Shown piece by piece: positions 7,001 to 12,248 of a stretch of DNA of 12,361 nt. The notes below the pieces were generated by a model. It searched no databases. It was not told where the DNA came from and worked only from the letters and a program-made list of their open reading frames with translations. Origin of the DNA: Baffinella frigidus (Eukaryota; Cryptophyceae; Cryptomonadales; Baffinellaceae); the NCBI GenBank assembly GCA_026770585.1, contig MU646343.1:996725-1009085 (forward strand), given 5' to 3'. Every line of letters begins with the position of its first letter. Position 1 is the first letter of the stretch. A program made the position numbers and the translations under genes.

Positions 7001-10000
7001 CGATGAAAACAGGAGGGTCCAATATCGTCCCAATGCCGTGCGTTAATTGCCCTGTGATGGCATCGACCCTCGACCCCCTGAACCCTCACCCCTCACCCCT
7101 CCCCCCTCACCCCTCACCCCTCAACCCTCAACCCCGATGACAACAGGGGGGTCTGCCATATTCCCACCACCGTGTGTTAATTGCCCTCAATGGCATGGGT
7201 TGTGCAGGAAGTGGTGGTATGTCTGCTGAAGATGGGCGCTCAGTGCGACCCTGATAAAAACATGAGGGTCTACCGTCGTCCCAATATCGTGTGTTAATTT
7301 CCCTGTAATGGCAATGACTCAACCCTCCACCTTCAACCCTCACACTGTGCAGGAGGTGGTGTTGTGGCTGCTGAAGATGGACACAGAGGAAAGCGTGCGC
7401 GCCGTCTCACGAGCGTGGCATGGGTTGTGCAGGAGGTGGTGGCGTGGCTGCTGAAGATGGGCGCGCAGTGCGACCCCGATGAAAACAGGAGGGGCCCAAA
7501 AACCGTGTGTTAATTGCCCTAATGGCATGGGTTGTGCAGGAAGTGGTGGAGTAGCTGCTGAACATACTACCATAGCCCCAATACCGTGTGTTAATTGCCC
7601 TAATGGCATGGGTTGTGCAGGAAGTGGTGGAATGGCTGCTGAACATACTACCGTAGTTCCAATACCGTGTGTTAATTGCCCTAATGGCGTCCTAATGGTA
7701 TGGGTTGTGCAGGAGGTGGTGGCGTGGCTGCTCAAGATGGGCGCGCAGTGCGACGCGCGCGACATGAGCGGATGGACGCCTCTCCACCAGGTCCGCCTGA
7801 ACCACTCCCGAACCACGCCTGAACCACTCCTGAACCACGCCTGAACCACTCCTGAACCACCCGGTGTGATGCGCGAGACATGAGCGGTTGGACGCCTCTC
7901 CACCAGGTGCTGCCTCCTGAACCACTCCCGAACAACTCCTGAACCACCCACGTCCTAGCTCTGCCTGATTTGGACGCCTCTCCACCAGGTTCTGTCTCCT
8001 GAACCACTCCCGACCAACTCCTGAACCACGCCTGAACCACCCGCCTCACGCGATCCGCCCTCCGCCCGCCCCACACAACCCGCCCCCCCAAGTCCTGGCT
8101 CTGCCTTGATTCGGGTCGGCTGATGTTTTTTCCCCTCAAAAAGTTGACGGATTTGTACCGCAACCCCGGGGAATCAACTTCCGGTCTCTTCATTCTGAGG
8201 AGACTAGAGCGTTTGCGGTAATTGTTGTCCGTTTTGAAAGTGCGATTTTCCGGTTTTCCGGTTTTCATTTGCTCCCCCCCCCGATTCATTTGTACCAGAG
8301 AAGTGTCCATTTAAAACATTCAACGACCTTTACAACATTTTAAAAAACCGTAAAACCGGAAAATCGCACTTTCAAAACGGACAACAATTACCGCAAACGC
8401 TCTATTCTGAGGAGACCAGATTAATTCAGCCAGCGATCGAAGGCGGGTCTTTGCGTCGCGTGCCCCGATGGAGGGTACCGGAGCGCGGGAAGAGGTTTTC
8501 ACAGCGCCTCGTTGGTACCCAGGGCGTGGGGCTGCCAGGGGCATTCGAGGCTGTGGCCGTTCTGGGAACTCTGTTCGACCCCAGATGTGTAGCACGATCG
8601 CCGGGTGTGACACGCGGCGATCCTCGCGTAATGACGTGATGTACAACTTAATAGGGTAACGGCCTGAAAATGGGGTAGCTAGGCCTACGGGATTGCCTAG
8701 GACCTCCTACCGCAGGCCGAGACTTTTTGGTCCCAGGATCCCTCGGCCTACGGTAGGAGGTCCTAGGCAATGCCGTATGCCTAACTACCCCATTTTCAGG
8801 CCGTTACCCTATGCAACTCCGGCACACCCACACCGTGTTGCGAGCAAACGCCCTGACTTGGGAGGGCGTCCCGCCCCTAAACCTTAATCCCCAAACCCTG
8901 ACACTAACCCGGAAAGTGGGTGGGTGGGAGCAGGAAGTACACTACGGGCAGGCGGAGATCCTGTTCCTACCCCCTGAACGATGCTACCCGCTGAACCAGA
9001 AACCCTGATCCTAAACCCTCAACGCCAATCCGTGGAGTGGCTGGGCGCAGGCAGTACACTACGGTCAGGGGGAGATATTACAAACCTTGACGTGGGAGGG
9101 TGGTCGGTTCAACCCTAAACCCTGACCTTCAACGCTAACCCGTGGGGTGGGTTGTACAGACCACCCGGTGGGGTCACGGTTGCTGAGTGGCAGCGACGTG
9201 ATGTAATAAACCTTGAGCCTAAACCTACTCCGACACGCCCACACCGTGTTGCGAGCAAACGCCCTGACCCGGGAGATCAGGCGGTTGCTTCCCGTACCTA
9301 AACCCTCAACCCTCAATCCTAAATCCCGACCCTAACCCGTAATGTGGGTGGGCGCAGGCCGTGCATTACGGTCAGGAGGCGATCGTAAAGGCGCTGCTCG
9401 CCTCTGGGGCTTCCGTCCACTTGCGGGTACCACCCACACATTCATGGCCCAATTCCACCGAGGCAGAGCTAGCAAGCGCGCGGTGCCCATGCTCCACCAG
9501 GGCCACTCAGTCCACGCAGCGGACTTGGAAGGGATTTTGAATAGCCCATAAGCGATGAGACCTAGGACCCTACCGTAGGCAATCCGTAGGGACATAGGGG
9601 GGTTATCCACGGATAAGGTAACGGGAACGGCCTTAGATTTTGACGACAGGCGCTGCTCGCTTCTGGTGCTTCCGTCCCCTTGCGGGTACCAACTCACTTC
9701 GCAGCGCCCGAGTTCTATCTTCCCCGGATTTCCGGAGATCCGTTCAAGCCCCTTATCCTGAAATGAATTGCAATTGGTACCGGGCGCTGCTCACTTCTGG
9801 GGCATCTACACACTTGCGGGTACCACCACGCCAGAGTCTGGGAAGGGGTCGCCAAAAGTCGATTCCCCCCTCAAGGCAGTGGTTTTCAAAAGTCAACCGT
9901 ACCCTGGTACGGTCCCAATTGAATCAACCCCTTCCAAAACTCTGGCGTGGCAACTACTTGCTCTGCCTCACTCGGGTTGCCTGTCAGACTATTCTTGAGT

Positions 10001-12042
10001 TGACGTACTGGGTGTGCGGTACACACCCGTCAACCTTGGCGCTGGAAAGGACCCGCGCACCGAATTGTACTGCCAGGCCGGATATTTTGTAAAAGTCAAT
10101 TCACCCACAAAATCTGTCAACTTAGAAACGAGGTACACGTTACGTGTACTTTTTTACTGCACATTCGCAGGTGAGTTGACTAAAACAAAAACTCCAGCCT
10201 GGCAGTGAATTGGTGCGACTGAATCGACTTTGACAGAAGTATACCACTCTGGAGTCAACTTGGGGGCAAATCTTAAGTCAACCTCCCACAAATGCTCTCG
10301 GAATCCGAGTGCGTTTGTATGGGAGTTGACTTAAGAAACCATCGATACACCCAGAAGTTGCCTCCAGGGTGGAACTACAAAGAGATCCGTCTTGCTTCCA
10401 GCTCCTCGGAATGAACCACGGGCCAGACACGCCAGGTCATAAATGTAATTTTCATTTTATTGCACGATCTTCGAGTAAAGTTGATTCTACCCCGGGAAAC
10501 ACGCCAAAAGTCTTTGGACTTGGAGCCCTTTGCTGGCGGGATTTTAAAAAGCTGTAGCAGGATAAGGTACGTTGACACTTTTAGCGCGAACGAGCGTGTA
10601 TGAAAATATCACTTATGACCTGGCGTGGTCACCGCATTGCAACACGGTACGGAGCTACCACTCGAGGCTGGAAAAGGGAGCATTTTAAATGTGGGGTTGT
10701 TAGATTTAGTACCAGTCACGGGCAGGCTTGGTCACGTATCTAACAGATTTCTGTCAGATACGTGACCAAACACCCGTATTTGTGTGAAAATTACTACACA
10801 CCTCTTTTCCCCCTTCACTTGTAAACGAATCCCCGTTTTAAAATAGTCACACTTCTAGCCTCGAGTGGTACGGATGTTCGGTGTACTACCTTTTCTTGAG
10901 CTGAATACCAGGGCGTCGTCCCGTGACCTAGACGTGACACGCACTAACCACCGCCACCCTGAATTGCTTGATTCCACAATTCCTTGACCCAACCATAAAA
11001 GTGCCCCCCCCCCCCAATAAATACCCCCCCCGTTCGCCCCACGCAGACGTTAGAGGGCTTTTCGGCGCGGGAGCTTGTGGAGAACTTGGACGAAACGTCA
11101 GTGCGCGACGCCCTCTCGGCGCTGCTCCTCCCTGCGGAGCAAAAGTCCGCTAAGGACGAGCGCGATGGCGGGGGCTTTGGACGGGTGCGTCCCTGCCAAA
11201 ATGCAAACACGTAGATTTAAAGAATGTATGTAACGAACATTATCCACATAGTTACCACGACCATCACAACTATCACGGTGAGCCCGAATAGACAAAGCTA
11301 GAATATTGCCACCCAATAGACAAAGCTAGAATATTGCCACCATCCGTGCCGATCCCTCTGCTGCTTCTCAATATATGGGCTGTGTGTGCTGTGATTGACG
11401 AGCTTGATCTTGGCGATATTCTAGCTGTGTCTATTCGGGCTCACCAATTTGGTGAGCCCGCACTCTTTCCCGCTCCAAAGTTGACGGATTTGTACCGCAT
11501 ACCCGCACTGTCAACTTGAGAATAGTCGGTCAAGCCGAGTGAGACAGAGCGAGATTTTGTTTGCGATCAGAGTCAATGTGTGGTTCCCTTACACCCTACA
11601 CCCCACACCCCACACCAAAAACACCCTACACCCTCCACAGCAATCCTGAACCTCTCATCCCCATACCCCCAGCAGCCTCTGAACCCAGACCTGAAAACAC
11701 CCTACACCCTCCACCTCAACGCCTCACCACCTCAACCTCGTGCAGGACCACTGGGCCGTGTGTGCTATTTTGAGCGTGGAATTGGGTACCTTAGCCTCGG
11801 CACGGCGTTTCAGCGAAACTTACTACACGATTGCTTTACTGTTACTAGTATGAGCCTTATGTGTAGTTTTTTTTTTTTGCCCATTTTCATTTAGTTAAAT
11901 GATGTTCCCGGATTAAACCCTACACCGCGTGCAGGACCATTGGGCGGAGGCGGTAGCGGTAGGTGAGCGGCTGCAACGCAAGAAAGCGGACGAAACAGGT
12001 GCGCCCAAGCCCCACCACGCTAGTCGCCAGGACCATGTCTGA
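3717..12042 (+). CDS. Ankyrin-repeat protein gene, at least 7 exons (whole gene model)
   Basis: Predicted spliced gene, exons 3717-4099, 4418-4487, 5730-5822, 7713-7790, 9358-9426, 11047-11184 and 11935-12042 (stop TGA 12040-12042), joining to 939 bp and about 312 residues. Seen: residues 1-22 resemble a signal peptide; 23-94 are a basic, proline/glycine-rich linker; 95-265 hold five ankyrin repeats; the rest is charged tail. Landmarks PLH (139-141), PLH (172-174), PLH (205-207) and ARE (238-240) are spaced exactly 33 residues, the ankyrin period, although four splice junctions fall between them. All junctions are phase 0 except exon 1/2 (phase 2). Known: ankyrin repeats bind partner proteins and are not catalytic, so no specific function can be assigned. 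Odd: coding is only about 11% of the span and the introns are filled with repeats and copies of exon pieces. Uncertain: the first start codon and the last exon. Confidence 0.72.
4418..4487 (+). CDS. Exon 2: start of ankyrin repeat 2
   Basis: The acceptor CGCACAG ends at 4417. The first base completes the Gly codon from exon 1, and the next 23 codons read CADPADFSYQPLHIAAIRD followed by LAQT. PLHIAA is the ankyrin first-helix signature (family TPLHLAA). The donor GTGTGC is at 4488, phase 0. Joined to exon 3 it gives an LAQT-MEALVAGGADAEA junction, which completes repeat 2 at correct length. The preceding intron is short (318 bp) compared with the others (750-1900 bp). Confidence 0.68.
4821..4880 (+). 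repeat. CT microsatellite
   Basis: Interrupted (CT)n tract inside intron 2. On the sense strand it is pyrimidine-rich but is followed by no exon. Confidence 0.9.
5490..5550. repeat. Foldback element, related to 11812-11880
   Basis: GAAAATTACTACACGTTTGC pairs imperfectly with GTTCAATGTAGTAAATTTC. The left half (ACTACACG-TTGCTTTA-ACTAGTA) recurs at about 11820-11851. Confidence 0.6.
5588..5629 (+). pseudogene. Upstream copy of exon 3, 5' half
   Basis: After an intact acceptor (TACGCAG, ending 5587) the sequence reads MEALVAGGADVEA as in exon 3, then departs into unrelated sequence. It lies 142 bp before exon 3. No donor follows in a matching position. Confidence 0.8.
5730..5822 (+). CDS. Exon 3: end of ankyrin repeat 2, start of repeat 3
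   Basis: 93 bp, 31 codons, phase 0 on both sides. The acceptor ATGCACAG ends at 5729 and the donor GTGCGA begins at 5823. It encodes MEALVAGGADAEAR, then ARHGQCPLHLAAAAGSQ: the second helix and GGAD turn of one ankyrin repeat, then the G-x-x-PLHLAAAAG first helix of the next. Very GC-rich with mostly G or C at third positions. Its 5' half is copied upstream at 5588 and its 3' half downstream at 5948-5992, each with its splice site. The internal ATG at 5730 is a normal Met codon, not proposed as a start. Confidence 0.78.
5896..6080 (+). repeat. Two tandem copies of the CCAACATAG repeat
   Basis: 5896-5945 and 5999-6080 both read TTTCTCCCAACATAGCCT, ACACCACGCC, CGTAGAAAAG and TCTG. They lie after the true and the decoy donor of exon 3 respectively. 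Confidence 0.75.
5948..5992 (+). pseudogene. Downstream copy of exon 3, 3' half
   Basis: Reads HGQCPTHLAAASGSQ followed by donor GTGCGT at 5993, exactly 170 bp after the matching part of exon 3. Both the true exon and this copy are followed by the TCTCCCAACATAGCC repeat, so the duplicated unit spans the exon end and intron start. Confidence 0.8.
6096..6245. repeat. Small inverted-repeat element
   Basis: CCGCTACTGAAAACTCGGGGCC (first 14 bases exact) pairs with GGTTTTCAGTAGCGG at 6231-6245. About 150 bp in total; the interior has no coding sense. Confidence 0.6.
6246..6720 (+). other. Unassigned stretch with a 95-codon open frame
   Basis: Open frame at 6268-6555 (+) beginning MEPFLSATMFHLYHEALL. 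I recognise no family and it sits inside an intron of the ankyrin gene. Its start resembles 1363-1412, so it may be a decayed mobile element. No stronger claim is possible. Confidence 0.3.
6723..6912 (+). repeat. Telomere-like G-rich repeat tract
   Basis: Degenerate GGGTTCA / GGGTTTA units ending in six consecutive TTTGGGG units at about 6870-6912. Related to the plant/algal TTTAGGG telomere repeat but internal and degenerate, so not a chromosome end. The G-rich strand is the sense strand of the gene. Confidence 0.85.
6957..7704 (+). pseudogene. Array of six copies of the 5' half of exon 4
   Basis: CAG acceptors followed by exon-4-like starts at 6957, 7208, 7353, 7433, 7540 and 7621. Examples: EVVVCLLKMGAQCD (7208), EVVLWLLKMD (7353) and EVVAWLLKMGAQCD (7433); the copy at 7540 has a stop after EVVE. 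After about 14 codons they diverge to CCCGATGAAAAC-type sequence and share the intronic block GTGTGTTAATTGCCCTAATG before the next acceptor. The last units are about 81-107 bp long. Confidence 0.8.
7070..7137 (+). repeat. C-rich telomere-like tract
   Basis: CCCTGAACCCTCACCCCTCA-type units, the opposite strand sense to the G-rich tract at 6723-6912. Similar short tracts occur at 9000-9020, 9109-9130, 9296-9340 and 12136-12172. Confidence 0.7.
7713..7790 (+). CDS. Exon 4: end of ankyrin repeat 3, start of repeat 4
   Basis: 78 bp, 26 codons, phase 0 on both sides. The acceptor TTGTGCAG ends at 7712 and the donor GTCCGC begins at 7791. It encodes EVVAWLLKMGAQCDARD then MSGWTPLHQ, an almost textbook ankyrin second helix, turn and TPLH. 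It is the only one of seven similar copies in this stretch that keeps both halves of the exon and a donor; the others are truncated (see the array at 6957-7704 and the 3' halves at 7862-7988). Confidence 0.82.
7797..8043 (+). repeat. CTGAACCAC minisatellite with 3' copies of exon 4
   Basis: Runs of CTGAACCACTCC / CGAACCACGC at 7797-7860, 7915-7950 and 8005-8043. Between them lie copies of the exon 4 end: CDARDMSGWTPLHQ with donor GTGCTG at 7907, and a shorter GACGCCTCTCCACCAG with donor GTTCTG at 7989. The unit is thus exon end plus intron start. Confidence 0.8.
8141..8180. repeat. 40-bp GTTGAC mini-palindrome, copy 1
   Basis: AAGTTGACGGATTTGTACC ... ATCAACTT. Same 40-bp size and left arm as 11478-11517. 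Preceded by GCTCTGCCT-TCGGGT sequence shared with 9959-9998. Confidence 0.7.
8205..8404. mobile_element. Nonautonomous foldback transposon with 12-bp target duplication
   Basis: 200 bp with about 60-bp terminal inverted repeats: TAGAGCGTTTGCGGTAATTG at the left and CAATTACCGCAAACGCTCTA at the right, nearly perfect through the GATTTTCCGG block. Flanked by TTCTGAGGAGAC at 8193-8204 and 8405-8416, a 12-bp direct repeat best read as the target-site duplication. No coding capacity. It sits in the intron between exons 4 and 5. Confidence 0.88.
8651..8812. repeat. Large foldback element with CCTAGG core
   Basis: 162 bp with arms of about 65 bp: ATAGGGTAACGGCCTGAAAA on the left and TTTTCAGGCCGTTACCCTAT on the right, through CTACCCCATTTTC and GCCTAGGACCTCCTACCG. 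Its inner arm shares CCTAC-GTAGG and CCTAGG with the 37-527 elements but its ends differ. Confidence 0.87.
8813..9357 (+). repeat. Tandem repeats carrying copies of the exon 5 start
   Basis: CACACCGTGTTGCGAGCAAA to CGCCCTGAC occurs at about 8828 and 9239, about 411 bp apart. Within this, acceptor plus exon-5-like starts occur at 8934 (EVHYGQAEI) and 9051 (AVHYGQGEI), each preceded by GTGGGTGGG or GTGGCTGGG and CCCTGA/CCCTAA tracts, as is the true exon 5. Confidence 0.75.
9358..9426 (+). CDS. Exon 5: ankyrin repeat 4 body
   Basis: 69 bp, 23 codons, phase 0 on both sides. The acceptor GGCGCAG ends at 9357; the donor is placed at 9427 (GTACCA). It encodes AVHYGQEAIVKALLASGASV then HLR. After exon 4 this reads TPLHQ-AVHYGQEAIVKALL, so the splice falls inside the first ankyrin helix as at the other junctions. 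The donor is less typical than GTGCG. Two downstream copies of the 3' half retain the same GTACCA motif, which supports it as the real boundary. Confidence 0.78.
9514..9640 (-). repeat. Dispersed repeat, inverse copy of 790-935
   Basis: The reverse complement contains CCCCCCTATGTCCCTACGGA, TTGCCTACGGTAGGGTCC and TTATGGGCTATTCAAAAT, matching 790-935 with about 85% identity by eye. Confidence 0.7.
9649..9819 (+). pseudogene. Two downstream copies of the exon 5 3' half
   Basis: 9649-9685 (GCGCTGCTCGCTTCTGGTGC to TTGCGG) and 9783-9819 (GCGCTGCTCACTTCTGGGGC to TTGCGG) both end at the same GGTACCA donor context as exon 5. Neither has the upstream half. Confidence 0.8.
9826..9950. repeat. Foldback element (train unit 1)
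   Basis: CCACGCCAGAGTCTGGGAAG pairs with CTTCCAAAACTCTGGCGTGG. It begins within a few bases of the second decoy donor of exon 5. Inside is GTACCCTGGTAC. Confidence 0.85.
9959..10034 (+). repeat. GTTGAC mini-palindrome with conserved left flank (train unit 2)
   Basis: Palindrome GTTGACG...CGTCAAC at 9999-10034 with inner GGGTGTG/CACACCC. The left flank, CTCTGCCTCACTCGG then GACTATTCTTGAGTTGAC, recurs in reverse at about 11510-11555. Confidence 0.7.
10069..10206. repeat. Foldback element (train unit 3)
   Basis: ACTGCCAGGCCGGATATTTT and AAAAGTCAATTCACC on the left pair with GGTGAGTTGACTAAAAC and CTCCAGCCTGGCAGT on the right (arms of about 37 bp). It has an inner palindrome GTACACGTTACGTGTAC. 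Confidence 0.82.
10244..10372. repeat. Foldback element (train unit 4)
   Basis: Outer arms CCACTCTGGAGTCAACTT / AAGTTGCCTCCAGGGTGG. The inner palindrome at 10272-10335 is CTTAAGTCAACCTCCCACAA / TTGTATGGGAGTTGACTTAA. Confidence 0.82.
10426..10630. repeat. Foldback element (train unit 5)
   Basis: GACACGCCAGGTCATAAATG and ATTTTCAT on the left pair with ATGAAAAT and ACTTATGACCTGGCGTGGTC on the right. Inside are AAAGTTGATTC and ACGTTGACAC, again GTTGAC-like. Confidence 0.83.
10657..10869. repeat. Foldback element (train unit 6)
   Basis: Outer pair ACCACTCGAGGCTGGAA / TTCTAGCCTCGAGTGGT. Inner hairpin TTGGTCACGTATCTAACAG / CTGTCAGATACGTGACCAA at 10728-10769, one mismatch in 19. Confidence 0.82.
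11047..11184 (+). CDS. Exon 6: C-terminal capping ankyrin repeat and tail
   Basis: 138 bp, 46 codons, phase 0 on both sides. The acceptor CCACGCAG ends at 11046 and the donor GTGCGT begins at 11185. It encodes TLEGFSARELVENLDE then TSVRDALSALLLPAEQK and a charged, glycine-containing end. EGFSAREL...ALLL matches the pattern of capping ankyrin repeats (x-G-x-T-ARELA ... VxxLLL). ARE lies exactly 33 residues after the PLH of exon 4, showing that no exon is missing between exons 5 and 6 despite a 1.6-kb repeat-filled intron. No partial copies of this exon were seen nearby. Confidence 0.75.
11277..11459. repeat. Foldback element with duplicated arm and trailing palindrome
   Basis: GGTGAGCCCGAATAGACAAA to GCTAGAATATTGCC (11277-11310) pairs with GGCGATATTCTAGCTGTGTC to GGGCTCACC (11412-11445). 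The inner left arm is duplicated in tandem (28-bp unit at 11287-11314 and 11315-11341). A further GGTGAGCCC at 11451-11459 makes a small palindrome with 11437-11445. Confidence 0.85.
11478..11555 (-). repeat. GTTGAC mini-palindrome, inverse copy
   Basis: 11478-11517 is AAGTTGACGGATTTGTACC...GTCAACTT (40 bp), as at 8141-8180. The right flank read in reverse matches the left flank of 9999-10034. Confidence 0.75.
11585..11745 (+). repeat. ACACCC minisatellite in intron 6
   Basis: ACACCCTACACCCCACACCC-type units, repeated after an interruption at about 11696-11712 (AACACCCTACACCCTCCAC in both). Confidence 0.75.
11742..11757 (+). pseudogene. Upstream copy of the exon 7 start
   Basis: GCAGGACCACTGGGCC matches the exon 7 boundary GCAG-GACCATTGGGCG (DHWA) with two changes, then diverges. 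Confidence 0.6.
11935..12042 (+). CDS. Exon 7: charged C-terminal tail (end uncertain)
   Basis: The acceptor GCGTGCAG ends at 11934. It encodes DHWAEAVAVGERLQRKK then ADET, a short helix-forming, basic/acidic stretch that continues the charged tail of exon 6. Two ends are possible. Reading on gives GAPKPHHASRQDHV and TGA at 12040-12042, making this the last exon. Alternatively it splices at GTGCGC after 11998 (phase 1) into the GC-rich stretch near 12191. A third donor, GTGAGC after 11961, is also present. The first 12 bases plus acceptor are copied upstream at 11742-11757. The region just after the stop is an AT microsatellite. Confidence 0.55.
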   Translation, partial: DHWAEAVAVGERLQRKKADETGAPKPHHASRQDHV

Positions 12043-12048
12043 GGCTGC

Positions 12049-12082
12049 TATATATATAATATATATATATATGTTTATTACA

Positions 12083-12119
<37 letters not shown>

Positions 12120-12124
12120 GTATA
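12049..12124. repeat. AT microsatellite
   Basis: (TA)n tract with short interruptions directly after the proposed stop of exon 7. Confidence 0.9.
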
Positions 12125-12163
12125 TCTATCCATCTCAAACCCCAAACCCTCAACCCTCAACCC

Positions 12164-12242
12164 TCAACCCCTCCTGGCGAAAATGGGGAGGAGGCGATGG
12201 CGGACGGCGGGGAGGAGGCGGGGGAGCAGGGGCAGGGGGCAG
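12164..12242 (+). CDS. Possible further exon, acidic glycine-rich (doubtful)
   Basis: A short GC-rich island between two AT microsatellites reads PPGENGEEAMADGGEE then AGEQGQGA in one frame and ends in a typical donor, CAG followed by GTGCGG at 12243. This looks like low-complexity acidic tail. Against it: no AG acceptor precedes the coding-like part. The first usable ones (12189-12190, 12192-12193) would put the phase-1 end of exon 7 into a different, glycine/arginine-rich frame. It could be an exon of an alternative form or noncoding GC-rich repeat. Confidence 0.3.
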
Positions 12243-12248
12243 GTGCGG

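Noticed and set aside
6957-7704. CRISPR-like appearance of regularly spaced units
   Set aside because: Units are tandem, without unique spacers, and contain pieces of an ankyrin exon; the context is eukaryotic.
7340-7951. 203-codon - strand frame with GVVREWF / AQPMPL repeats
   Set aside because: It is the antisense of the exon 4 copy array and the CTGAACCAC minisatellite; the protein repetition only reflects DNA repeats.
7732-8310. 192-codon - strand frame
   Set aside because: Runs through the minisatellite and into the foldback transposon; low complexity and no domain.
9431-9513. Possible extra ankyrin exon (RAVPMLHQGH)
   Set aside because: Adding it breaks the exact 33-residue spacing between exons 5 and 6, and no matching acceptor and donor pair was found.
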